Origin: JBGSYJ01 sp041750915
Lineage (GTDB): Bacteria; Acidobacteriota; Thermoanaerobaculia; Gp7-AA8
Direction of reading: 5' to 3'
NCBI GenBank assembly: GCA_041750915.1
Contig: JBGSYJ010000087.1
Coordinates: 1 to 21,527, forward strand
Length of the DNA: 21,527 bases
The notes under the pieces were generated by a model. That model was given only the letters and a program-made list of their open reading frames with translations. It ran no database searches and was not told where the DNA came from. A program made the position numbers and the translations under genes. Each line of letters opens with the position of its first letter. Position 1 is the stretch's first letter. Of the stretch, positions 14,905-20,426 are shown in pieces.

Positions 14905-15981
14905 ATGCAGACTTTCATCCTCGGACTCGCTTTGCTCGCCGCTGCGCAGCCGGAGCTCACAGCCGAGCAGATTCTCGACCGTCATGTCGAAGCGAGGGGC
15001 GGGCAAGCACGGATTGCGTCGGTACGCACGCTCGTATTCAGTGAGGGAACTTACCGCGAGGGCACGTACGTTGACGGCACGGCGTTCATGGCCTTCATGC
15101 GGCCGTACTACCGGGTAGTCGGCGATCCGGAGTCGCTCGAGGTGGGCATCACCGAAGGGTATGACGGAAGCGCCTGGGAGTTTTATCGCGACCCCGGGAT
15201 TGTGCTCCGCACTGTAGGACATGCAGCCGGAGCTGCTCGACGGGGAACGTATATCGACTGGCGTCTCGGCGAGTTCAGGAGCCATGGCTCGAAGATCGAG
15301 CGCGGAGCCGACGATCTTGTCGGCGGGCGCGCCGCTTACAGATTGATCGTGACGACGCGCGACGGCTTCGCGCGCGATTACTTCATCGATAAGGAGAATT
15401 TTCTACTCCTGGCCGATCGATATCACGCGCCCGTGCACGCATTCGGTGAGTCGGTATCCACCGAGGGGCGTTTTGGCGACTGGAGGGAGGTGGCCGGACT
15501 CCTTATTCCATTCCGTATCTACGAAGTGGATCTTGCGACTGGAAGGGAGCTGAACTCGATGACGTTGGGGCGGATCGAAGTCAATCGCGATCTACCAGCT
15601 CACTGGTTCTCTCCTCCTCCGGTTCCGAAGACACGCCTCCTTACACTCCTCGATCATCTCTATTCGCAACGCGCCGATCCCGTGGCGGTGCTCTGGTCGT
15701 ACGCCGATTTTCGTGAGGTGTATCCCGAAGTTGACACCCGCAAGGGTGTTGAAGAGATCGGGTATCACATGCTGAAGATGGGGGATCATTCCGGCGCGAT
15801 TGCGTTGCTCGAGGCGAACTCGAGAGATTATCCGCAGTCTGCGAGCTCGGCATACGGATTGGGAGAGGCATACGAGACGGCGGGGAAGACGGCCAGCGCT
15901 GCGGCTGAGTACCAGCGCGCGCTGCGAATCGATCCTTCGCACGCCAGGTCGGCGAAGGCGCTGGAGCGGCTAAAAAAGTAG
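14905..15981 (+). CDS. Exported LolA-fold-like protein with C-terminal TPRs
   Basis: A 358-residue protein. ATG 14905 is chosen because a signal peptide starts there (MQTFILGLALLAAAQPE); the open frame further upstream translates repeat copy A. The stretch ILDRHVEARGGQARIASVRT (23-42) and the following strands (GTYREGTYVDGTAFMAF, YRVVGDPESLEVGITEGYDG, LVGGRAAYRLIVTTRDG, DYFIDKENFLLL) match the open beta-barrel of outer-membrane lipoprotein-sorting-type proteins. Residues about 280-358 are TPR helices (IGYHMLKMGDHSGAIALLE; AYGLGEAYETAGKTASAAAE). No ribosome binding site is seen near the ATG. It diverges from the S41 peptidase, which also carries TPRs at the same end; both may be envelope proteins used together (inference). 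A lipid-binding or sensing role is plausible but not shown. Confidence 0.78.
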   Translation: MQTFILGLALLAAAQPELTAEQILDRHVEARGGQARIASVRTLVFSEGTYREGTYVDGTAFMAFMRPYYRVVGDPESLEVGITEGYDGSAWEFYRDPGIVLRTVGHAAGAARRGTYIDWRLGEFRSHGSKIERGADDLVGGRAAYRLIVTTRDGFARDYFIDKENFLLLADRYHAPVHAFGESVSTEGRFGDWREVAGLLIPFRIYEVDLATGRELNSMTLGRIEVNRDLPAHWFSPPPVPKTRLLTLLDHLYSQRADPVAVLWSYADFREVYPEVDTRKGVEEIGYHMLKMGDHSGAIALLEANSRDYPQSASSAYGLGEAYETAGKTASAAAEYQRALRIDPSHARSAKALERLKK

Positions 15982-15994
15982 TTCCCTCTGCCCT

Positions 15995-16555
15995 TCACGA
16001 CTGTTCGTACGCCTTGCGCAGCCAGGCGACGAGCTCCGCGTCGACATCCTTTTCCGTCTCGACGCGCACGCGGTGCGAAACCATCGCATTAAAGCTTCCC
16101 GAAGCTTCGAGACGGCCGGTGGGAGGCTCTCCCTTGAGGTTGATTCCGACGTCGACCCGCGTCGCAGTCGACGGCTGAACGATCCCGAACTGTTTGCTGC
16201 GCCGGAGACTCACGTAACCTTTCTTGGGCGCGACCTCCACGTCTTTCCCGAAGGACTGAATCTTCGTAAGCAGCTTGTCGTAGATCGGGCGCAGCTCCGC
16301 CTTCTTTCCGGAGTACTGGCTTTCGATCAGATCGTCGGCCTCGGAGAACGACGCATCACTCTCGAGCGCGCGGTGGGCAACCAGGTTCGCGTAGCCGTGC
16401 GTCAGGCCGTGCTCGTCTTTGAGCATCTTCACGATCTCGCCATGCTTCTGCTTTCCGCTCTTCCGGACCATCGCGGTCCACTGGTCAATCGTCTTGCCCG
16501 TGTTCTTCTTCAGGTTCCTGATCATCGTCTGAGTCGCATCGTCTATCGTAGCCAT
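15995..16555 (-). CDS. DUF4287/DUF5655 domain protein
   Basis: A 186-residue cytoplasmic protein starting at ATG 16555, with AAAGGA about 9 nt upstream. Residues about 5-60 match DUF4287 (TGKTIDQWTAMVRKSGKQKH, LKDEHGLTHGYANLVAH). Residues about 75-186 match DUF5655 (AELRPIYDKLL, VEVAPKKGYVSLRRSKQFG, TATRVDVGINLKG, MVSHRVRVET, DAELVAWLRKAYEQ). The two domains occur together in many soil bacteria; DUF5655 is a transport-like or YdhG/DUF1801-like fold of unknown activity, and its conserved Lys/Arg and aromatic residues are all present. It is the second gene of a minus-strand pair, 21 nt behind the small membrane protein. Convergent with the LolA-like gene, with a gap of 13 nt. Confidence 0.85.
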   Translation of the reverse strand: MATIDDATQTMIRNLKKNTGKTIDQWTAMVRKSGKQKHGEIVKMLKDEHGLTHGYANLVAHRALESDASFSEADDLIESQYSGKKAELRPIYDKLLTKIQSFGKDVEVAPKKGYVSLRRSKQFGIVQPSTATRVDVGINLKGEPPTGRLEASGSFNAMVSHRVRVETEKDVDAELVAWLRKAYEQS

Positions 16556-16576
16556 CGTTGCTGTCCTTTCCCGCCT

Positions 16577-16945
16577 TCAGGCGCGCTGCTCGGTCAGTTT
16601 GCGAACGCGCCCGTACTTCTGCGTCGCCCACCCGACGACTGCGCCGAGAATGCCGCCCGGAAGCATGATCTCGAAGTAGTAATGCTCGCCGGTCTCGGAC
16701 GGCATCGCCGCAACCGCGAAGGCGAGAAGCAACCCGATCACGAGTCCGAAGACGATACCCGCCGGAACCGACTGCACCCTCTTCGCAAACCAGCCAGCCG
16801 CGAGTCCTGCAAGCATGCCTTTGACCGTCGATCCGATCACGATTCCGATGATGTACGGCCGCACGTCAGGTGTGAACCATGCGGTGAGGCCGTCGAAGAT
16901 TCCCAGGAATCCGCCGAGCAGCAAACCAAGAACCACTTTGTTCAT
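16577..16945 (-). CDS. Small glycine-rich membrane protein
   Basis: A 122-residue inner-membrane protein. ATG 16945 is chosen over an earlier in-frame ATG because GAGGAGAAGGA lies immediately upstream. Four hydrophobic spans are visible at about 4-25, 31-53, 60-80 and 92-108, with glycine-rich helix-packing patterns (LLLGGFLGIFDGL, GIVIGSTVKGMLAGLAAGW, PGGILGAVVGWA). The C-terminus is basic (KYGRVRKLTEQRA) and probably cytoplasmic. The fold is not one I can name; it resembles small GlsB/YeaQ-like or TIGR-type spacer membrane proteins only in size and glycine content. First gene of a pair with the DUF4287/DUF5655 gene. Confidence 0.75.
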   Translation of the reverse strand: MNKVVLGLLLGGFLGIFDGLTAWFTPDVRPYIIGIVIGSTVKGMLAGLAAGWFAKRVQSVPAGIVFGLVIGLLLAFAVAAMPSETGEHYYFEIMLPGGILGAVVGWATQKYGRVRKLTEQRA

Positions 16946-16960
16946 CGTCCTTCTCCTCGA

Positions 16961-17013
16961 ATTCAATGTCGCGAGACCCGGCCGGGCCACGCTCTGTCAC
17001 TCTATTCAATGTC
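16961..17013 (-). promoter_or_regulatory. 10-bp direct repeat upstream of the small membrane protein gene
   Basis: ATTCAATGTC occurs at 16961-16970 and again at 17004-17013, 43 nt apart (four helical turns), in the likely promoter region of the gene starting at 16945. It could be a regulator's paired site. No classical promoter was recognised nearby. Confidence 0.3.
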
Positions 17014-17051
17014 TGCCCAGAATCCTTTACCGGCTCCGCGGTCCAAGCACG

Positions 17052-17143
17052 AGGTGTCATCCTGAGCGCAGCGAAGGATCCCCCCACTCGTTGCGATACC
17101 GCCAGTAGTAAGGGGATCCTTCGCTGCGCTCAGGATGACACCT
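17052..17143. repeat. Palindromic repeat family 1, copy 3
   Basis: Perfect 32-bp inverted arms (17052-17083 and 17112-17143) beginning AGGTGTCATCCTGAGCGCAG, with a 28-nt unrelated middle. This is the best preserved of the three copies. It differs from copies 1 and 2 by GCGCAGCG in place of GCGAAGCG, changed on both arms together, which implies selection on or conversion of the pairing. It lies downstream of the kinase gene and upstream of the small membrane protein gene. Confidence 0.88.
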
Positions 17144-17182
17144 TCTCCGGCGTAGGACTGATAATAAGTTGACGCAGTGGAT

Positions 17183-18157
17183 TCACCGTCCGAGCGTCAT
17201 GAACAGCAGAAGCCGCATGAACAGATAGGCCGCGACGACCATGATCGCAGCCTGATTTCGCGAAGCCCACGCCGCCACCGTCTCGGGCAATGTCGGGACA
17301 TAGACACTGACGCGTTCTCCGTCCATCAGTCTGGGGAGGTCCGCCGAAAGGGACGCGACCGAATCGTACCGATCGCTTCTCGATAGCGCCATCGCCCGCT
17401 CGAGAATTGCCGTCAGTGGATTCCGCGCCTGCTTCCACCCGGCGGGATCGTACTCTCCGGCATCCTGAACCAGGGTTCTCAGCACTGCGCCGAGTGCCCA
17501 CACGTCCGTTCGCTCGTCGATGTCCTCCGGCCTTCCGGAGCTCTGCTCGGGCGCCATGAAGCCGGGGGTTCCGATGACCGCGCCGTCCGCAGTGTGGCCG
17601 GTAGTTGGATGTGCACTGGATGAGGGAACGGTTCGTTGGGGAGCGTCACCGAGGACCTTCGCGATTCCCCAGTCCATCACGAGAACCTCTCCAAATTGCC
17701 CGATCATGATGTTGTCCGGTTTGATATCGCGATGCACGATTCCTCGGGCGTGCGCGAAATCGACCGCCTCACAGACGCGCAGGAAAAGACGGATCGTCGC
17801 TGCGAGGCTCTCGCGCGGTCGCGCCTCAGACAGGCTCGAGCCGCGAACCAGTTTCATCGCGTAGAACACACGGCCGTCTGGCAGAGTGCCGGCATCGTGA
17901 ACAGGAACGATGCCCGGATGCTCTAGCTGCGCGAGGATCGCCGTTTCCCGCCGGAACCTCTCGACGATTGCAGGATCATCGGCGATCGACGCGAGAACTT
18001 TGATCGCGACGTCACGGCCGAGCGTAAGATCTCGCGCGCGATAGACGGCTCCCATGCCACCGTGGCCGATCTCGCGATCGAGACGGTACCGAGAGTCCCC
18101 GAGGTCCGGAACGGCAGCGATTGCGCGAAGATGTGCGATCGATTCGTCGGCGATCAC
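17183..18157 (-). CDS. Membrane-anchored Hanks-type serine/threonine protein kinase
   Basis: A 324-residue kinase with a C-terminal membrane anchor. Kinase motifs in order: glycine loop GHGGMGAVY (31-39), catalytic Lys K53 (VAIKVL), Glu E71, HRDIKPDN (142-149) with D144 and N149, DWG (162-164) in place of DFG, and APEQ (202-205). A Ser/Thr-rich stretch between about 174 and 196 is the likely activation-loop autophosphorylation site. The hydrophobic segment at 303-320 (AAIMVVAAYLFMRLLLFM) is a membrane span, with only four residues after it, so there is essentially no extracellular sensor domain. Its start overlaps the sigma factor gene by 4 nt, so the two form one operon. The kinase may phosphorylate the sigma factor or an associated protein (inference from such pairs). 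Confidence 0.93.
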   Translation of the reverse strand: MIADESIAHLRAIAAVPDLGDSRYRLDREIGHGGMGAVYRARDLTLGRDVAIKVLASIADDPAIVERFRRETAILAQLEHPGIVPVHDAGTLPDGRVFYAMKLVRGSSLSEARPRESLAATIRLFLRVCEAVDFAHARGIVHRDIKPDNIMIGQFGEVLVMDWGIAKVLGDAPQRTVPSSSAHPTTGHTADGAVIGTPGFMAPEQSSGRPEDIDERTDVWALGAVLRTLVQDAGEYDPAGWKQARNPLTAILERAMALSRSDRYDSVASLSADLPRLMDGERVSVYVPTLPETVAAWASRNQAAIMVVAAYLFMRLLLFMTLGR

Positions 18158-18888
18158 GGCTCGACTCCGAGAAGAGCGCGCACTTCCTTCCGGAACTCCG
18201 CTTCGCTGGCAGTGAGACCGCGCACGGTCTCAAGCACGATTCCGCGGAAGCGCCGGCGCGCCGCTGCAAGCCGGTTCGTAACCGTTGTCTCCTGTACGCC
18301 GAGCTCGTTCGCGAGTTCGCGATAGCTCGCGGCAGAACCTTCCAGGTCGTAGCGGCGGAACAGCTCGAAGTGATCGCTCTTACCCTCAGCGATCAGCTCT
18401 GATTCGAGACGCGCGACCGAGCGTTCGAGCACACTCCGAATCCACTCGTTATGGAGCACTTCGTCCGGTGAATCGGAAGCCCGGCCATGAAGCTCGGATT
18501 CCGCCGCATCGAAATCGACCGACTGCAGATCCCCTCCCCGCTTGAGCCGCTGCGACGACTTGAATTCATTCGCGACGAACCGCGCGAGCAATGTGCGGAG
18601 GAAGGTGCGGAACGTGCCGCGGGCGGGATCGAATCCGTCGAGCGCGCTTCGCTCGAGAACCATGGTGAGGAACCCCTGCGTCAGATCCTTTGCCTCCTCG
18701 TTCGACTTTCCCCACTGGATGCGGATCGTCTTGTACACCGGCTTCCAGTAGACGGCGACGATCTCGCCCAGCGCGAGCTCGCGCACGGTGAGATCTTCGC
18801 TGTGCAGGCGGTCGATCAGAGTCGGACGGGTTCCCGGAAAGCGCCCGTCAGCGCCACCGATTGCAGTATCGGGATCCGAATGGAACAT
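18154..18888 (-). CDS. ECF-type RNA polymerase sigma factor, kinase-linked
   Basis: A 244-residue sigma factor of the group often annotated as planctomycete/acidobacterial ECF-like sigma-70. ATG 18888 is used; the longer frame reads through the promoter region and has an atypical arginine-rich N-terminus. Region 2 lies at about 38-112 (VYWKPVYKTIR, NEEAKDLTQGFLTMVL, GTFRTFLRTLLARFVANEF), then a linker of about 35 residues rich in acidic residues (SVDFDAAESELHGRASDSPDE). Region 4 with the helix-turn-helix lies at about 170-220 (ASYRELANELGVQETTVTNR). The unusually long linker and the neighbouring kinase suggest control by phosphorylation rather than by an anti-sigma factor; no anti-sigma gene is seen. 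TACAAT lies 11 nt before the ATG and no ribosome binding site is present, so the leader would be very short. Confidence 0.88.
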   Translation of the reverse strand: MFHSDPDTAIGGADGRFPGTRPTLIDRLHSEDLTVRELALGEIVAVYWKPVYKTIRIQWGKSNEEAKDLTQGFLTMVLERSALDGFDPARGTFRTFLRTLLARFVANEFKSSQRLKRGGDLQSVDFDAAESELHGRASDSPDEVLHNEWIRSVLERSVARLESELIAEGKSDHFELFRRYDLEGSAASYRELANELGVQETTVTNRLAAARRRFRGIVLETVRGLTASEAEFRKEVRALLGVEP

Positions 18889-18899
18889 GGGGATTCGGC

Positions 18900-18905
18900 A
18901 TTGTA
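18900..18905 (-). promoter_or_regulatory. Probable -10 box of the sigma factor/kinase operon
   Basis: TACAAT on the minus strand (5 of 6 to consensus) is followed by 11 nt and then the sigma factor ATG at 18888, predicting a leader of only about 4-5 nt. No good TTGACA-like box is visible 17 nt upstream, so it might be read by an alternative holoenzyme. Confidence 0.4.
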
Positions 18906-18919
18906 ATTGAGCGCGGGGC

Positions 18920-19063
18920 TTACCCGAAAATATCGAGGACGCGCTGATGATCGCGCTCGACGAAAGCGCTGAACGCTCCAACCACCTCGCTCGCCGAGGA
19001 TGCACTCCGGTCCTCGGAAGTGAAATCCGCGCGCTGAATCCAGTAGTGAATGGCGTGGTTCAT
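18920..19063 (-). CDS. Possible small protein (47 aa) ahead of the sigma factor gene, or gene remnant cut by a repeat
   Basis: Reading from ATG 19063 to TAA at 18920 gives a 47-residue frame (MNHAIHYWIQRADFTSED..., ending ERDHQRVLDIFG). About three quarters of its third codon positions are G or C, like the real genes here, and the amino-acid mix looks natural. The same frame stays open upstream (VPLDLVVYPVCA before the Met) until it meets the left edge of repeat copy B at 19099, so this may be the 3' end of a gene whose front was lost at the repeat. It lies 31 nt before the sigma factor ATG. I do not recognise the family. No clear ribosome binding site. Confidence 0.35.
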   Translation of the reverse strand: MNHAIHYWIQRADFTSEDRSASSASEVVGAFSAFVERDHQRVLDIFG

Positions 19064-19098
19064 GGCACATACAGGATAGACCACAAGGTCCAGTGGCA

Positions 19099-19245
19099 CA
19101 TGTGGCAGGGCCTTCCCAGGCCCTGCCTCTTCGAGCAGTCAAGATGTACGACACCTGGAGCTCAGGCACCATCCCGGACGACGCTCAGTTGTCGTACATC
19201 TTCACAATCCAGAAGAGGCAGGGCCTGGGAAGGCCCTGCCACATG
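19099..19245. repeat. Nested palindromic repeat family 2, copy B
   Basis: Perfect 34-bp outer arms (19099-19132 and 19212-19245) beginning CATGTGGCAGGGCC and carrying the internal GGCAGGGCCT/AGGCCCTGCC hairpins. An inner pair, AAGATGTACGACA (19141-19153) and TGTCGTACATCTT (19190-19202), makes a 13-bp stem. The full element is thus a long cruciform-like structure with side hairpins at its base. Confidence 0.9.
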
Positions 19246-19327
19246 AACCAAATTCATTTCTTTTTCAAATTGAAACAGCAATTTTATCCATGACGGTGTA
19301 CACACATAGTTCGAAAGGGAACTGCTC

Positions 19328-19864
19328 ATGACGTTTTCAAATCCCGCACCCAACGCAAAGGCCGCGGCCGCCGGCTACATCGCTTCACTGCTCGAGATTC
19401 TTGGAAATCAGGATCCGCTCGAAGTCATGCGCGAGCTCGTGCCGTCGGTCACGCGAGCCACCGAGGGTCTGAGCCCCGACGAATTGCGCGCACCGGAAGC
19501 GGAAGGGAAATGGTCCATCATCGAAGTCGTTCAGCATCTGGCCGACTCCGAACTCGTGCTCGGATTTCGAATGCGAATGGCGCTCGCACACGACGAGCCC
19601 GAGCTCGCGGGCTTCGACCAGGATCTCTGGGCTTCGCGGCTCCGTTATCGTGAACGCGAACTCGACTATGCGCTGACAGAGCTTCAGCATGGACGCGATA
19701 CCACGCTTCGGCTTGTAGCCTCACTGCGCCCGCCAGAGTTCCACCGCTTCGGCAGACATGCCGAGCGAGGCGATGAGAGTATCGCCAGAATGATCGAGCT
19801 CGCTGCCGGGCATGGCCTCGTCCATCTGCGCCAGATCGAGCGCATCCGAGCAAGTCTTCGGTAA
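19328..19864 (+). CDS. DinB/YfiT-family putative metal-dependent protein
   Basis: A 178-residue four-helix-bundle protein of the DinB superfamily, of usual length. The metal-binding histidine triad is visible: H70 in WSIIEVVQHLADSE, and H162 and H166 in AAGHGLVHLRQIERI. The helix with FRMRMALAHDEPELAGFDQD and the RYRERELDYAL region are family-typical. Members bind a divalent metal and often act as thiol S-transferases (for example with bacillithiol or mycothiol) or have unknown activity. AAGGGA lies 7 nt before ATG 19328. The gene is bounded on both sides by copies of repeat family 2 (ending 83 nt before its start and beginning 4 nt after its stop). The 80 nt just upstream are AT-rich compared with the rest of the window and carry TTTCAAATTGAAA. 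Confidence 0.88.
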   Translation: MTFSNPAPNAKAAAAGYIASLLEILGNQDPLEVMRELVPSVTRATEGLSPDELRAPEAEGKWSIIEVVQHLADSELVLGFRMRMALAHDEPELAGFDQDLWASRLRYRERELDYALTELQHGRDTTLRLVASLRPPEFHRFGRHAERGDESIARMIELAAGHGLVHLRQIERIRASLR

Positions 19865-19867
19865 ACC

Positions 19868-20017
19868 CATGTGGCAGGGCCTTCCCAGGCCCTGCCTTTG
19901 CGAGCAGTAAAGATGTACGACACCTGGAGCGCTTGCACCACCACGGACGATGCTCCAGTTGTCGTACATCTTCACAATCCGGAAGAAGCAGGGCCTGGGA
20001 AGGCCCTGCCCCATATG
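19868..20017. repeat. Nested palindromic repeat family 2, copy C
   Basis: Same orientation as copy B and closely similar inside, including AAGATGTACGACACCTGGAGC and TGTCGTACATCTTCACAATCC. The right end is altered (GCCCCATATG instead of GCCACATG), so the outer arms no longer pair perfectly. It begins 4 nt after the DinB stop codon and could terminate that transcript. Confidence 0.88.
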
Positions 20018-20025
20018 TCCTCCCC

Positions 20026-20075
20026 TTGACATTCTACAGGAGCGACTCCATATTCCTGTAGAATTACTACAGGAG
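20026..20075 (+). promoter_or_regulatory. Promoter and triple PadR-type operator of the padR-permease operon
   Basis: TTGACA (20026-20031), 17 nt, then CATATT (20049-20054) form a good promoter. Three copies of an 8-bp element cover it: CTACAGGA (20034-20041, spacer), TCCTGTAG inverted (20054-20061, at the -10) and CTACAGGA (20067-20074, overlapping the AGGAG ribosome binding site). The first two, extended, make a perfect 10-bp inverted repeat TTCTACAGGA/TCCTGTAGAA. The arrangement suits autorepression by the PadR protein encoded immediately downstream (inference). Confidence 0.7.
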
Positions 20076-20081
20076 CGTGCC

Positions 20082-20417
20082 ATGCCACTGTCACCAGCGA
20101 CCGACATTCTGCAGGGAACTCTCGACCTGCTCATTCTCAAGACGCTGTCACTTGGCGAGAACCATGGCTGGGGAATCGCGCAGCGAATCCAGCAGGTATC
20201 GCTCGAGACGATCCACGTGAACCAGGGTTCGCTCTACCCAGCTCTTCACAGACTCGAACGCCAGCGGTGGATCTCGAGCTCCTGGGCCGCTTCGGACAAC
20301 AACCGGCGCGCGAAGTATTACGAGCTCACAGCGAAGGGTCGCAAGCACCTCGAGGCGGAAACCGATCGCTGGAAGCGCTTCGCCGAAGCGGTCAACCTCG
20401 TGCTTGCGATCGAGTAG
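20082..20417 (+). CDS. PadR-family transcriptional regulator
   Basis: A 111-residue regulator. ATG 20082 has AGGAG 6 nt upstream; the longer open frame begins inside repeat copy C. The winged helix-turn-helix occupies residues about 8-88: TLDLLILKTLSLGENHGWGI, recognition helix region VNQGSLYPALHRLERQRWI (47-65) and the wing NNRRAKYYELTAKGRKHL (73-90). The short C-terminal helix is for dimerisation. It begins with the characteristic DILQGTLDLLILKTL of acidobacterial PadR proteins paired with ADOP permeases. It is followed after 9 nt by such a permease gene. PadR proteins usually repress their own operon until a ligand or signal relieves it. Confidence 0.94.
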   Translation: MPLSPATDILQGTLDLLILKTLSLGENHGWGIAQRIQQVSLETIHVNQGSLYPALHRLERQRWISSSWAASDNNRRAKYYELTAKGRKHLEAETDRWKRFAEAVNLVLAIE

Positions 20418-20426
20418 GAGACGACG

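Noticed and set aside
16073..17065. 330-residue plus-strand open frame
   Set aside because: Antisense to the DUF4287 and membrane protein genes, both with clear starts and recognisable features; the translation is arginine- and histidine-rich without domains.
14696..20017. CRISPR array
   Set aside because: The repeats are long, self-complementary, few and kilobases apart, with genes between; there are no regular spacers or cas genes.
19950..20081. N-terminal extension of the PadR protein
   Set aside because: It covers repeat copy C and the promoter/operator; AGGAG and the family-typical N-terminus support 20082.
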